Part shown: positions 22,308 to 31,707 of the stretch, in pieces
Position numbering within the stretch: position 1 is the stretch's first letter
Layout of the letters: each line of letters starts with the position of its first letter
Assembly: GCF_903166545.1 (NCBI RefSeq)
Contig: NZ_CAESCH010000001.1
Location: forward strand, 872,001-936,000
DNA from: Metabacillus schmidteae
GTDB lineage: Bacteria; Bacillota; Bacilli; Bacillales; Bacillaceae
Direction of reading: 5' to 3'
DNA: 64,000 nucleotides
Notes under the pieces: model-generated
What the model was told of the DNA's origin: nothing
The model's database searches: none
Seen by the model: the letters and a program-made list of their open reading frames with translations, nothing else
Position numbers and translations under genes: made by a program

Positions 22308-22946
22308 ATGGATCATTCTTATAAGATAGGAATTATCGGAGGGACGGGAACAGTAGGGCGCCATATTGCAAAGAGGGCCATACAGCGAGGCTATTATGTA
22401 CGTATGCTTGTAAGGAATCCAGAAAAATTATTGTACAAAGATAACAAAATGGAAATTGTTGGAGGGCAAATGCAAAATATAGATACCATTCGAGATATGC
22501 TTAAAGATTGTAAAATCATTATTAATACATTTGGCCAACCACCTAAAGAGAAACCCATGTATAGTAAATTAACCCAAAATATTTTTGACGTAATGAAAGA
22601 TTTAAATATTACTCGTTATATAGGTGTTTCTGGTGGTTCTCTAACGATTAGTGGTGACAAAAAAAGTCTGTTTAATCGTTTTGGCGCCAAGCTGTTTGAG
22701 CTGTTGTTTCCAAAAATGATGGAAGATAAAAAGGTAGAATGGGAAATTTTGTGCAATGATAAACAAATACAGTGGACACTGATTCGATTGCCATTTGTAA
22801 AAGATAGCTTACATACAAGTAAAATAAAGGAAAGCCTGACAGACATGCCTGGAACGAAAATTACCAATCAAGATATAGCTTCTTTTATTATTCAGCAAAT
22901 AGAAAGTCCAAAGTATATCCATAAAGCGCCTTTTATCTCACATTAA
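22308..22946 (+). CDS. NAD(P)-binding atypical short-chain dehydrogenase-like protein
   Basis: A 212-residue soluble protein with a Rossmann fold. GIIGGTGTVGRHIAKRAIQR at residues 8-27 is the GxxGxxG dinucleotide-binding loop of the NmrA/NAD(P)H-binding (PF13460-like) group. The later segments RYIGVSGGSLTI and WTLIRLPFVKD match that family. Members reduce quinones or flavins, or sense redox state; the substrate here is unknown. The ATG at 22308 follows ATTGGAGGT. It is a single-gene unit ending in a terminator, 0.5 kb behind rRNA operon 1. Confidence 0.82.
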   Translation: MDHSYKIGIIGGTGTVGRHIAKRAIQRGYYVRMLVRNPEKLLYKDNKMEIVGGQMQNIDTIRDMLKDCKIIINTFGQPPKEKPMYSKLTQNIFDVMKDLNITRYIGVSGGSLTISGDKKSLFNRFGAKLFELLFPKMMEDKKVEWEILCNDKQIQWTLIRLPFVKDSLHTSKIKESLTDMPGTKITNQDIASFIIQQIESPKYIHKAPFISH

Positions 22947-23033
22947 GGAATTAAGGAAAGGCTGAGGATTCAAGGTTCAATTATACAATATTATAGAGAT
23001 TACCACATTTTAATACCCCTTTTAATGTCTTAG

Positions 23034-23056
23034 AGACCAGTATTTCTGGTCTTTTT
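23034..23056 (+). terminator. Terminator
   Basis: AGACCAG and CTGGTCT pair around TATTT, followed by five T, about 90 bases after the NAD(P)-binding protein gene. Confidence 0.85.
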
Positions 23057-23244
23057 CTATTTACATAAATCTGCATTTTCCACAAAAAATACACACTGAC
23101 TTTCTTCCGTGTAGCTAAATAGTCGGTGAATATCTATCTTAATTTATAAAAATAGGTAATGATAACTAACAACTTACGTGAAATCGCTTTTTACGGTTGA
23201 TAGAATTAATCCAATATAAGGGATGTTAGGTAGGAGGTGATGCA

Positions 23245-23366
23245 ATGGATTCTTAAGAAAAACTCAGCTGTTTAAGTCAGTTGAGAGGTCGCTGGATGTA
23301 TTAATTTATTTTACAGTAGAACAACTCTTAGATTTGAAAAACATTTATTATGATGGAGAAGTGTAG
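23245..23366 (+). pseudogene. Small frameshifted gene, unknown
   Basis: GGAGGTGA at 23233-23240 sits four bases before an ATG at 23245, but that frame stops after three codons. The adjacent frame reads on as LRKTQLFKSVERSLDV and then LLDLKNIYYDGEV to a TAG at 23364-23366. One missing base would give a 40-residue protein. A good terminator follows at 23411. This is the layout of a small gene broken by one indel. No family is recognised. Confidence 0.45.
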
Positions 23367-23410
23367 ATAATGAAGTATAAACTTTAAAAAAGTTCATGCT
23401 CATTTCCATA

Positions 23411-23448
23411 GAAGGTGATCTTAGGTTAATAAGAGATCATCTTCTTTT
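23411..23448 (+). terminator. Terminator
   Basis: GAAGGTGATCT and AGATCATCTTC form an eleven-pair stem with one G-T pair, followed by TTTTAT. Confidence 0.75.
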
Positions 23449-24024
23449 ATCGTGTAGAAAACTACGCTAGCTTTGCATGCTAGTTTTATTGTAATCAAGA
23501 AAAGAGTTTTATGAAGAAATTCAGTTTGAACTCATTAATAAAATGAGATAGATGATTAGAACTATCTATTATAGGTAAAATCTCTCAAAAATAAATCACG
23601 TAGTAGAAATGATTCAGAAAAATTTTTAGTTTAGAAAGCATCTCAAATGATAATTAATCCCTTTACAATAAACAAATCTATCAATACTATAAGTCGATAT
23701 TTCGTCATTTTTTTACAATTAATTAATACTAGGTTAATAGTAGGAGGATAAAATTTTGATAGGGAAGAGTTTGTCGAGTAATTATATAATTATTTTGAAG
23801 CGGTTTCTCTAAATTTTCTTGGATAGATAATCTTAAACCAAACTTACAAAAATGAGGTGGATCAAATTATCGCAAGGCTTGTTGATTAGTATATTCATTC
23901 GTTCAGACATTTTTTTTAGAAATCATATGTTTAAGTAAAGTCTAGAAACCCTTGTATTAAAGTTGACAAAATAAACCGTTTCAACAGCAAATTTCCCTAA
24001 AAAGTTGCAATAAGGAGGAGAAAC
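23449..24024 (+). other. Intergenic before the giant wall protein
   Basis: No gene is seen in this AT-rich stretch. A short imperfect palindrome around ACTACGCTAGCTTTGCATGC lies at about 23460-23480. The only strong signal is AAGGAGGAG at 24011-24019 for the next gene. Confidence 0.5.
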
Positions 24025-27000
24025 ATGAAGAGATGGCATAAGAAGAGTGCCAGTATTGTCATGGTGCTTGTTTTACTTGTAGGCTTATTTGCACCTGCTG
24101 CTAATACGATTGTAAAGGCTGAAACTGGAGTAGCTACTGACCTAATTATCTCAGAATATATTGAAGGATCTAGTGTTAACAAAGCAATTGAGCTATACAA
24201 TGGTACAGGTGCAGAGATCGATTTAAGTGGATATACTCTTGAACTCTATAATAATGGTGGAAGTGCAACAACAGGAATAACGACGACAGATAAGGTTTTA
24301 GCATTAGAGGGTAAGGTTGCGGCAGGTGATACATACGTTATTTCCCGTCAAGATGCAGATTCTGCAATTGTTGCTGTAGCTGATCATTTAGATAAAAGCA
24401 AACAAGTGATCAATTTCAATGGTAACGATCAAATCGTACTTAAGAAAAATGGAACTGTTGTTGATTCAATTGGACAAGTTGGATCAGTGACAAATTCCCT
24501 TGCAGATGTATCACTAGTTAGAAATAATAATATTTTAGTAGGAGATAAAGTAATTGATGATGAATTTGATCCTACTAAGGAATGGACGAATTTAGGAAAA
24601 GATACTTTTTCTAATCTTGGGAAGCACCAATCTGAAGAGGAACCAACTGAACCTGAAACCCCAACTGAACCAGAAGAGCCAACTGAACCTGAAGCGCCAG
24701 TTGAAGCCATTTCAGTTGCAGAAGCTCGTGATGCTGAAGTAGGTCAAACAGTAACGATTGAAGGTATTGCTACAACAAAGAATGGACTTTGGGGTTATGA
24801 TACTTTCTATATGCAGGATGATACAGCAGGAATGTTCGTTTTCAGTAGCCCGAAAGACGTTCAACCTGGGGACAAAGTAAAAATTACTGGTGAGTTAAAA
24901 ACCTATAATAAAGAACTAGAGATTGAACCAACTAGTTTAGAGATTATTTCCTCTGGAAACAGCCTTCCAGCAGCTCAAGTTATAGCACCAACAGCTATAA
25001 ACGAAGAGACTCAAGGAGAATTGCTTAAATTGGAAAATATTACAATTACTGATGTTGAAAGTGATAGCTATGGAACTGCTACTTTCCAGGCCGAGACAAA
25101 ATCAGGTGAAAAGGTCCGAGTTATCCATGATAATCGTACAGGCTCTAATTATGATGAACTGATGAAACACTATAAAGAAGGTGACAAAGTTCATTTAACA
25201 GGAATTGGATCGATTGATAATGATGGATATCATCTAAAGACTTTCGGTCTTGAAAGCTATGATTTAGTAAACAAACCAGCAGTTTATTCTGAACAAACTC
25301 AAGGCACAGTACCAGCAGGCACAAAAATCGAACTGAAATCTGGTATTGAAAGTGCCGAGATTTATTACACAACAGATGGTACAGAACCAACTGTAGAAAG
25401 TACAAAATATGTTGAACCAATTGCATTAAATACTGGAGAAACAACGATTAAAGCCATTGCTGTAAATGGAGAAGAAGTAAGCGAAGTATTCAGCTTTTCG
25501 TACACAATTTTAAATACTGAAGGCGTGAAAATTCGTGATATTCAAGGAAAAGGGCATGAATCACAATATACTGGTTCTTCAGTTGATGGGATTACTGGTG
25601 TTGTAACACATGTTGTTAGCGGATCAACTTTTGTCATTCAAGACGAAAACGCAGATGATGATCTTACAACATCTGAAGCCATTCAAGTATACAAATCTTC
25701 TCATGGTCTTACTGTTGGTGATAAAGTATCAGTTGACGGTACTGTACAAGAATATGGCGGCGGTGCGAACCTATCTAAAACTGAAATTGGCGCAAGTGTA
25801 GTTACAAAAACAGGAACAGCTGAGTTACCGGAGCCATTAGTAGTTGGTAAAGACATCATCCCTCCAAACAAAGTAATTGATAATGATGAAATGAAATCAT
25901 TTGATCCAGCAGAAGATGGGATTGATTTCTGGGAATCTGTAGAATTTATGCGAGTTTCATTCCCAAATGCAAAAGTTGTGGGACCTCCTTACTCAAGTGA
26001 TGTTCCAATCATTGTTGAAAGCACGACAAACAATGAGTTGAATAATCAAGGCGGTTTAAATATTGCTGCAGATGATTATAATCCGGAAAAAATATTTTTA
26101 GATAATGTAGGAAATAACTTTAAATCAGGTGATACGTTTGATGGTGATGTTGTAGGGGTTATTTCTTACTCTAGTACAGGATTTCAACTTTTAACCAACA
26201 AAGATACATTACCTAAAGTAATAGAATCTAACATCGAGCCTGAAGTAACTCATATTGAACCTGCTGCAGATAAATTAACTGTTGCATCATACAATATCGA
26301 AAACTTCTCAAACAATAAATCAAATACACCAGATGAGAAAGTGGAGAGAATTGCAAAAACATTTGTAGAAAATATGAAATCTCCAGACGTTATTACTTTA
26401 GTAGAAGTACAAGACAATGATGGGGAAACTAATTCAGGTAATACGGATGCGTCAGAAAGCTATAAACGCTTAATTGAAGCAATCAAAGGTGCTGGTGGTC
26501 CAGCTTACGAGTGGACGGATGTGGCACCTGTAAATAATGATAATGGTGGAGCACCTGGTGGTAATATTCGTGTAGGTTATCTTTATAATCCTGAACGCGT
26601 TACATTAGTTGAAGGAACAAAAGGTACTGGCACTCAAGCAAATGGATGGAGTGAAGATGGAAATTTAACACTTAACCCAGGTGTGATTGATCCAGCTAAA
26701 TTCCCTAATACACGTAAACCAATTGCTGCTGAATTTGAGTTCCAAGGTGAGCGAGTTGTTGTCATTGGGACACACTTAAACTCTAAAGGTGGAGATCAAT
26801 CATTATGGGGATCTAATCAACCTCCAAGTTTAAGTTCAGAAGCGGAAAGACATGGATTAGCTCAAGCAATTAATGATTTTATTGATGAAGGACTTGCAGA
26901 AAATCCAGATTTAAATGTTGTACTTGCTGGGGATATGAATGATTTTGAGTTTACGAAAACATTCGAAATCCTTAAGGGTAACGAGTTAACAAATATGGTG

Positions 27001-30000
27001 GATAAAGTTCCGGCAAACGACCGTTTCTCTTATTTCTTCCAAGGTAATAACCAAGTACTTGATCATATTCTTGTTACAAATAATCTTGTAAATAGCACAG
27101 TGGCTGATATGATCCATATTAATGCGAACTATACAGAGGCTCAGGGACAAGCATCTGATCATGACCCTGTTATGATTCAGGTTGATCTAAAGAACAAAGA
27201 AAAAGACAATTTTGATTTAACTGTTCTTCACACAAATGATACACACGGATCTTTAGACAATATGCCTAAAACAGTTACGGCTGTAAAAGAGGAAAGAGCT
27301 AAAGATCCAAATTCACTGCTTTTACATGCAGGTGACGCATTCACTGGTACATTGTACTTTAACGAATTCCAAGGTGAAGCAGATCTAGCCCTAATGAATT
27401 TAATGGGCTTTGATGCAATGACATTTGGTAATCATGAATTCGATCTAGGTTCATCAGCTGCAGGTCATGAGAAATTAGTAGAATTTATCCAAGGTGCACA
27501 ATTCCCGTTTGTAAGTGCAAACGTTGATTTCTCACCGGATGAAAAATTCAATGGTGTATTCAATAACTCAGTTACAGCTGATGCTGAAAGTGGACAAATT
27601 TACAATGGTATCATTAAAGAAGTAAACGGTGAAAAGGTTGGTATCTTCGGTTTAACAACAGAAGAAACAGAAGCTATTTCTAGTCCAGGATCAATTGCTT
27701 TTGAAAACTATCTAGAAGAAGCTGAAAAAGCAGTTAAAGACTTTGAATCACAAGGTGTAAATAAGATTATTGCATTAACTCATATCGGTTATGATGATAA
27801 TGCCGAAATCGATAATGATTTAACTCTAGCAAAAGAAGTAGAAGGCATTGATGTAATTGTTGGAGGACATAGTCATACAACATTAACTGAACCAACAGTA
27901 ATTGAAGAAGACGGGACACCAACGGTTATTGTACAAACAGGAAATGCCAATAGTAACCTAGGTTCACTTAATGTGGAATTTGATAAAGCTGGTGTAGTTG
28001 TAGCACAAAAAGGTCAATTAATTCCAATTAAAGACCAAGAAGCTGACCAGGAAGCAGCGGACATTCTAGCTCCTTACAAAGAGCAGGTAGATCAAGTAGC
28101 ACAAGAAGAAATTGGTGTAACAACTGACGTAGAATTGGAAAACCCGCGTACAAATGGTGATAATACAAAACCAAGTGTACGTAAAAATGAAACAATTTTA
28201 GGAAACTTAATTACAGATGGAATGCTTGAAAAAGCAAAATCATTTACTGGCGAAGATGTTATTATGGCCTTACAAAACGGCGGTGGTATCCGTTCAGCAA
28301 TTGATGCTGGCCCAATCACTGTTGGGGAAGTAATTACTGTTCTTCCATTCGCTAATACTTTAGCAACGATGGATTTAACAGGTGCTGAGTTGAAAGAAGC
28401 ATTTGAAATCAGCTTCAGTCAATACCCAGCGGAAAATGGCGGCTTCTTACATGTAGCCGGTGGTAAAGTGGAATTTGATTCTACGAAACCAGCAGGAGAA
28501 CGTGTAGTTTCTGTAAAATATCTAAATGAAAATGATGAATATGTAGAAGTTCAAGACGAAGAGTCTTACACAATCGCAACAAATGCTTTCACAGCAAAGG
28601 GCGGAGACGGTTATGATGTCTTTGCGAAAGCATATGAAGAAGGACGTGTAACAGACTTAGGTTTATCAGATTGGGAAAACTTCAGAGACCACCTAGTGAG
28701 CTTAGAATCAATCCCAACAGAAGTTGAAGGTCGAATTGTAGAGGACAACTTTGATTTAACAGTGCTTCACACAAATGATACACACGCATCTTTAGACAAC
28801 ATGCCTAAAACAGTTACGGCTGTAAAAGAGGAAAGAGCTAAAGATCCAAATTCTCTGCTTTTACACGCAGGTGATGCATTCACTGGTACATTGTACTTTA
28901 ACGAATTCCAGGGCGAAGCAGACTTAGCTTTAATGAACTTAATGGGCTTTGATGCAATGACATTTGGTAACCATGAATTTGATTTAGGTTCATCAGCTGC
29001 AGGTCATGAGAAATTAGTACAATTTATCCAAGGTGCACAATTCCCGTTTGTAAGTGCAAACGTTGATTTCTCACCGGATGAAAAATTCAATGGTGTATTC
29101 AATAACTCAGTTAAAGCTGATGCTGAAAACGGACAAATTTATAATGGCATCATTAAAGAAGTAAACGGTGAAAAGGTTGGTATCTTCGGTTTAACAACAG
29201 AAGAAACACAAGATATTTCTAGTCCAGGAACAATTGCCTTCCAAAACTATCTTGAAGAAGCTGAAAAAGCTGTTAAAGACTTTGAAGCACAAGGTGTTAA
29301 TAAGATTATTGCGCTAACTCATATTGGTTATGATGATAATGCAGCAATTGATAACGATTTAACCTTGGCTAAAGAAGTAGAAGGAATTGATATTATTGTT
29401 GGTGGACACAGTCATACAGCATTAACTGAACCAACAGTCATTGAAGAAGACGAGACACCAACGGTTATTGTACAAACAGGAAATGCCAATAGTAACCTAG
29501 GTTCACTTAATGTTGAATTTGATAAAGATGGTGTAGTCGTAGCGCAAACTGGTCAATTAATTCCAATTAAAGACCAAGAAGCTGACCAGGAAGCAGCGGA
29601 CATTCTAGCTCCTTACAAAGAGCAGGTAGATCAAGTAGCACAGGAAGAAATTGGTGTAACAACAGAAGTTGAATTGGAAAACCCGCGAACAGATGGGGAT
29701 AATACAAAACCAAGTGTACGTAAGAACGAAACAATCTTAGGGAACTTAATTACAGATGGAATGCTTGAAAAAGCAAAATCATTCACTGGGGAAAATGTCA
29801 TAATGGCCTTACAAAACGGCGGTGGCATCCGTTCAGCAATAAATGCTGGCCCAATCACTGTTGGAGAAGTAATTACTGTTCTGCCATTCGCTAATACATT
29901 AGCAACGATGGATCTAACAGGTGCTGAGTTGAAAGAAGCATTTGAAACCAGCTTCAGTCAATACCCTGCGGAAAATGGCGGCTTTTTACATGTAGCCGGC

Positions 30001-30780
30001 GGTAAGGTGGAATTTGATTCTACGAAACCAGCAGGAGAACGTGTCGTATCTGTAAAATATGTAAATGCAAGTGGTGAATATGTAGAAGTTCAGGATGAAG
30101 AGACTTACACAGTCGCAACAAATGCTTTCACAGCAAAAGGTGGAGATGGCTATGACGTCTTTGCGAAAGCATACGAAGAAGGACGTGTAACAGACTTAGG
30201 TCTATCAGATTGGGAAAACTTCAGAGATCATCTAGTAAGCTTAAAAACGATCCCAGCAGAAGTTGAAGGTAGAATTGTAGATGTAAATGATGAAAACCCA
30301 GGCGAGAACCCAGGTGAAAACCCAGGCGAGAACCCAGGTGAAAACCCAGGCGAAAATCCAGGTGAAAACCCAGGCGAGAACCCAGGCGAAAATCCAGGTG
30401 AAAATCCAGGTGAAAATCCAGGTGAAAACCCAGGCGAGAACCCAGGTGAAAACCCAGGCGAAAATCCAGGTGAAAACCCAGGCGAGAACCCAGGCGAGAA
30501 CCCAGGCGAAAATCCAGGTGAAAACCCAGGCGAGAACCCAGGTGAAAATCCAGGTGAAAATCCAGGTGAAAACCCAGGCGAGAACCCAGGTGAAAACCCA
30601 AGCGAGAACCCAGGTGAGAACCCAGGCGAGAACCCAGGTGAAAACCAAACATCACAAGATGATCACGAACTTCCAAATACAGCAACAAACAACTTTAATC
30701 TTATCCTAATAGGAATCATGGTAGTTCTAGCTGGTGGAATTTTATACTTCGTTAAGAGAAAACATACGATCAGACAATAA
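24025..30780 (+). CDS. Giant wall-anchored nuclease/5'-nucleotidase (YhcR-like)
   Basis: A 2251-residue surface protein, far longer than B. subtilis YhcR (about 1200). In order: signal peptide (1-32); lamin-tail domain (about 38-185, LIISEYIEGSS); Glu-Pro-Thr linker (about 205-228); OB-fold segments (about 230-415); chitobiase-type C-terminal domain (about 414-493, YYTTDGTEPT); another OB-like segment; an endonuclease/exonuclease/phosphatase domain (about 750-1050, VASYNIENF to ASDHDPV); two tandem 5'-nucleotidase domains (about 1062-1572 and 1575-2085), both with AGDAFTG, GNHEFDLG and GGHSHT; 29 ENPG repeats (2090-2205); and LPNTA (2216) with a hydrophobic segment and KRKHTIRQ tail. LPNTA suggests sortase-D-type anchoring. 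It should degrade extracellular nucleic acid and dephosphorylate the products. AAGGAGGAG precedes the ATG. Confidence 0.92.
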   Translation: MKRWHKKSASIVMVLVLLVGLFAPAANTIVKAETGVATDLIISEYIEGSSVNKAIELYNGTGAEIDLSGYTLELYNNGGSATTGITTTDKVLALEGKVAAGDTYVISRQDADSAIVAVADHLDKSKQVINFNGNDQIVLKKNGTVVDSIGQVGSVTNSLADVSLVRNNNILVGDKVIDDEFDPTKEWTNLGKDTFSNLGKHQSEEEPTEPETPTEPEEPTEPEAPVEAISVAEARDAEVGQTVTIEGIATTKNGLWGYDTFYMQDDTAGMFVFSSPKDVQPGDKVKITGELKTYNKELEIEPTSLEIISSGNSLPAAQVIAPTAINEETQGELLKLENITITDVESDSYGTATFQAETKSGEKVRVIHDNRTGSNYDELMKHYKEGDKVHLTGIGSIDNDGYHLKTFGLESYDLVNKPAVYSEQTQGTVPAGTKIELKSGIESAEIYYTTDGTEPTVESTKYVEPIALNTGETTIKAIAVNGEEVSEVFSFSYTILNTEGVKIRDIQGKGHESQYTGSSVDGITGVVTHVVSGSTFVIQDENADDDLTTSEAIQVYKSSHGLTVGDKVSVDGTVQEYGGGANLSKTEIGASVVTKTGTAELPEPLVVGKDIIPPNKVIDNDEMKSFDPAEDGIDFWESVEFMRVSFPNAKVVGPPYSSDVPIIVESTTNNELNNQGGLNIAADDYNPEKIFLDNVGNNFKSGDTFDGDVVGVISYSSTGFQLLTNKDTLPKVIESNIEPEVTHIEPAADKLTVASYNIENFSNNKSNTPDEKVERIAKTFVENMKSPDVITLVEVQDNDGETNSGNTDASESYKRLIEAIKGAGGPAYEWTDVAPVNNDNGGAPGGNIRVGYLYNPERVTLVEGTKGTGTQANGWSEDGNLTLNPGVIDPAKFPNTRKPIAAEFEFQGERVVVIGTHLNSKGGDQSLWGSNQPPSLSSEAERHGLAQAINDFIDEGLAENPDLNVVLAGDMNDFEFTKTFEILKGNELTNMVDKVPANDRFSYFFQGNNQVLDHILVTNNLVNSTVADMIHINANYTEAQGQASDHDPVMIQVDLKNKEKDNFDLTVLHTNDTHGSLDNMPKTVTAVKEERAKDPNSLLLHAGDAFTGTLYFNEFQGEADLALMNLMGFDAMTFGNHEFDLGSSAAGHEKLVEFIQGAQFPFVSANVDFSPDEKFNGVFNNSVTADAESGQIYNGIIKEVNGEKVGIFGLTTEETEAISSPGSIAFENYLEEAEKAVKDFESQGVNKIIALTHIGYDDNAEIDNDLTLAKEVEGIDVIVGGHSHTTLTEPTVIEEDGTPTVIVQTGNANSNLGSLNVEFDKAGVVVAQKGQLIPIKDQEADQEAADILAPYKEQVDQVAQEEIGVTTDVELENPRTNGDNTKPSVRKNETILGNLITDGMLEKAKSFTGEDVIMALQNGGGIRSAIDAGPITVGEVITVLPFANTLATMDLTGAELKEAFEISFSQYPAENGGFLHVAGGKVEFDSTKPAGERVVSVKYLNENDEYVEVQDEESYTIATNAFTAKGGDGYDVFAKAYEEGRVTDLGLSDWENFRDHLVSLESIPTEVEGRIVEDNFDLTVLHTNDTHASLDNMPKTVTAVKEERAKDPNSLLLHAGDAFTGTLYFNEFQGEADLALMNLMGFDAMTFGNHEFDLGSSAAGHEKLVQFIQGAQFPFVSANVDFSPDEKFNGVFNNSVKADAENGQIYNGIIKEVNGEKVGIFGLTTEETQDISSPGTIAFQNYLEEAEKAVKDFEAQGVNKIIALTHIGYDDNAAIDNDLTLAKEVEGIDIIVGGHSHTALTEPTVIEEDETPTVIVQTGNANSNLGSLNVEFDKDGVVVAQTGQLIPIKDQEADQEAADILAPYKEQVDQVAQEEIGVTTEVELENPRTDGDNTKPSVRKNETILGNLITDGMLEKAKSFTGENVIMALQNGGGIRSAINAGPITVGEVITVLPFANTLATMDLTGAELKEAFETSFSQYPAENGGFLHVAGGKVEFDSTKPAGERVVSVKYVNASGEYVEVQDEETYTVATNAFTAKGGDGYDVFAKAYEEGRVTDLGLSDWENFRDHLVSLKTIPAEVEGRIVDVNDENPGENPGENPGENPGENPGENPGENPGENPGENPGENPGENPGENPGENPGENPGENPGENPGENPGENPGENPGENPGENPGENPGENPGENPGENPGENPSENPGENPGENPGENQTSQDDHELPNTATNNFNLILIGIMVVLAGGILYFVKRKHTIRQ
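27211..30288 (+). repeat. Tandem duplication of the 5'-nucleotidase domain (1539-bp unit)
   Basis: Two direct copies start at 27211 and 28750, exactly 1539 bases (513 codons) apart. They stay in register with many long identical stretches at the DNA level, so the duplication is recent or homogenised. One visible difference is in the first metal motif, NDTHG in copy 1 and NDTHA in copy 2. Confidence 0.92.
30292..30639 (+). repeat. 29 tandem 12-bp repeats coding Glu-Asn-Pro-Gly
   Basis: Units alternate between GAGAACCCAGGC, GAAAACCCAGGT and GAAAATCCAGGT. One unit encodes ENPS. The array forms the extended wall-spanning stalk before the sortase motif, and its length is expected to vary between strains. 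Confidence 0.95.
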
Positions 30781-30793
30781 TATGTAATATGAA

Positions 30794-30826
30794 AAGAAAG
30801 GCGTGGCACTTGATGCACGCCTTTCT
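30794..30826 (+). terminator. Terminator of the giant gene
   Basis: AAGAAAGGCGTG and CACGCCTTTCTT pair perfectly over twelve bases around a ten-base loop. Confidence 0.9.
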
Positions 30827-30951
30827 TCAATCAATAAAGTGAATAATTGGGGTCACTGGTATTAATAGTGTTGGGTATTACATCCATGATATGCAATGTT
30901 TCTCTCATATTGCTGAATTGCCTATCAGCAGTTTTACTCTATGTGCAGAGT

Positions 30952-31557
30952 CTATTTCCTCCCTACAAACTTAAACGAATAAATATGTGTCTTCGTTAAA
31001 TCAATAACTTCCCGAATAAACTCCTCTTCTGTTTCGGCAAACCCATTCCCAATCCAATTATGAAGAAGTCCGTAAAAGCCGTATGCTGCATAACGCTTAA
31101 AATAATCCATGTTAACTGGAATATTGTCGATTGTTTCAAAAACAAACTGCTCTTTATAGATTTTTAAAATCGTTTGAGGAAATCGTGTATGTAAACCTGG
31201 AATTGTATCATCGTAGTTAATTAGCTCGAAAAAATCCCTATTTTCATATATATAGGAAACAATATGGAAGGATGGTGCTTTTAGGTTGTCTGTATAATGT
31301 TTCTGACCGGGTATATATGGTTTTCCAACTGCTAATTCTAACCCTTGAAGCATAGATAGGAGTAAATCTTCTGCTAACTCGATTTTATCCTGGTAATGGA
31401 CATAAAAGGTGCTGCGATTGTAAGCTGCATAATCGACGATATCCTTAACTGTCACAGAGTGATATCCTTGCTTTTTTATGAGATCAATTAATGCTTTCTT
31501 CAGATGTGTTTTTGTTCGATTTTGTCGTTGAGATGGTGTGTTTTGTTCGTTATCCAT
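30952..31557 (-). CDS. TetR-family regulator
   Basis: A 201-residue repressor read from ATG 31557. The N-terminal DNA-binding domain (about 12-62) shows KKALIDLIKKQGYHSVTVKD, then the recognition helix around YNRSTFYVHYQDKIEL. This is the variant group with a TetR_C_7-like ligand domain (about 80-195, FHIVSYIYENRDFFELI). It is divergent from two short-chain dehydrogenase genes and faces a palindromic operator 40 bases upstream of its own start. It most likely represses both itself and them. No ribosome binding site stronger than GAGGTTTTTT is seen in front of its ATG. Confidence 0.88.
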   Translation of the reverse strand: MDNEQNTPSQRQNRTKTHLKKALIDLIKKQGYHSVTVKDIVDYAAYNRSTFYVHYQDKIELAEDLLLSMLQGLELAVGKPYIPGQKHYTDNLKAPSFHIVSYIYENRDFFELINYDDTIPGLHTRFPQTILKIYKEQFVFETIDNIPVNMDYFKRYAAYGFYGLLHNWIGNGFAETEEEFIREVIDLTKTHIYSFKFVGRK

Positions 31558-31576
31558 GAAAAAACCTCGCTCAAAT

Positions 31577-31612
31577 TAGACAGATTGATGAGAAATGTCT
31601 AAGTAGTAGACA
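31577..31612 (+). promoter_or_regulatory. Candidate TetR operator, divergent promoter region
   Basis: TGTCTA (31596-31601) and TAGACA (31607-31612) form a perfect inverted repeat around AGTAG. Another TAGACA lies at 31577-31582, so TAGACA, TGTCTA and TAGACA follow one another. The site lies between the divergent tetR-type and dehydrogenase genes, as expected for an autoregulator. Confidence 0.6.
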
Positions 31613-31707
31613 CTTCATAAAATCTTAATGATTTTTTATGAGTAAACATAGGAGTAGAATTAAATTGTACACAAAATATGAAAGATTTATAAGTAGGAGG
31701 ATGTAAA

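Noticed and set aside
30221..30709. Long open frames on both strands across the Glu-Asn-Pro-Gly repeats
   Set aside because: They are produced by the 12-bp repeat in other frames (runs of Trp/Val/Leu or Thr/Gln/Val/Lys) and lack ribosome binding sites.
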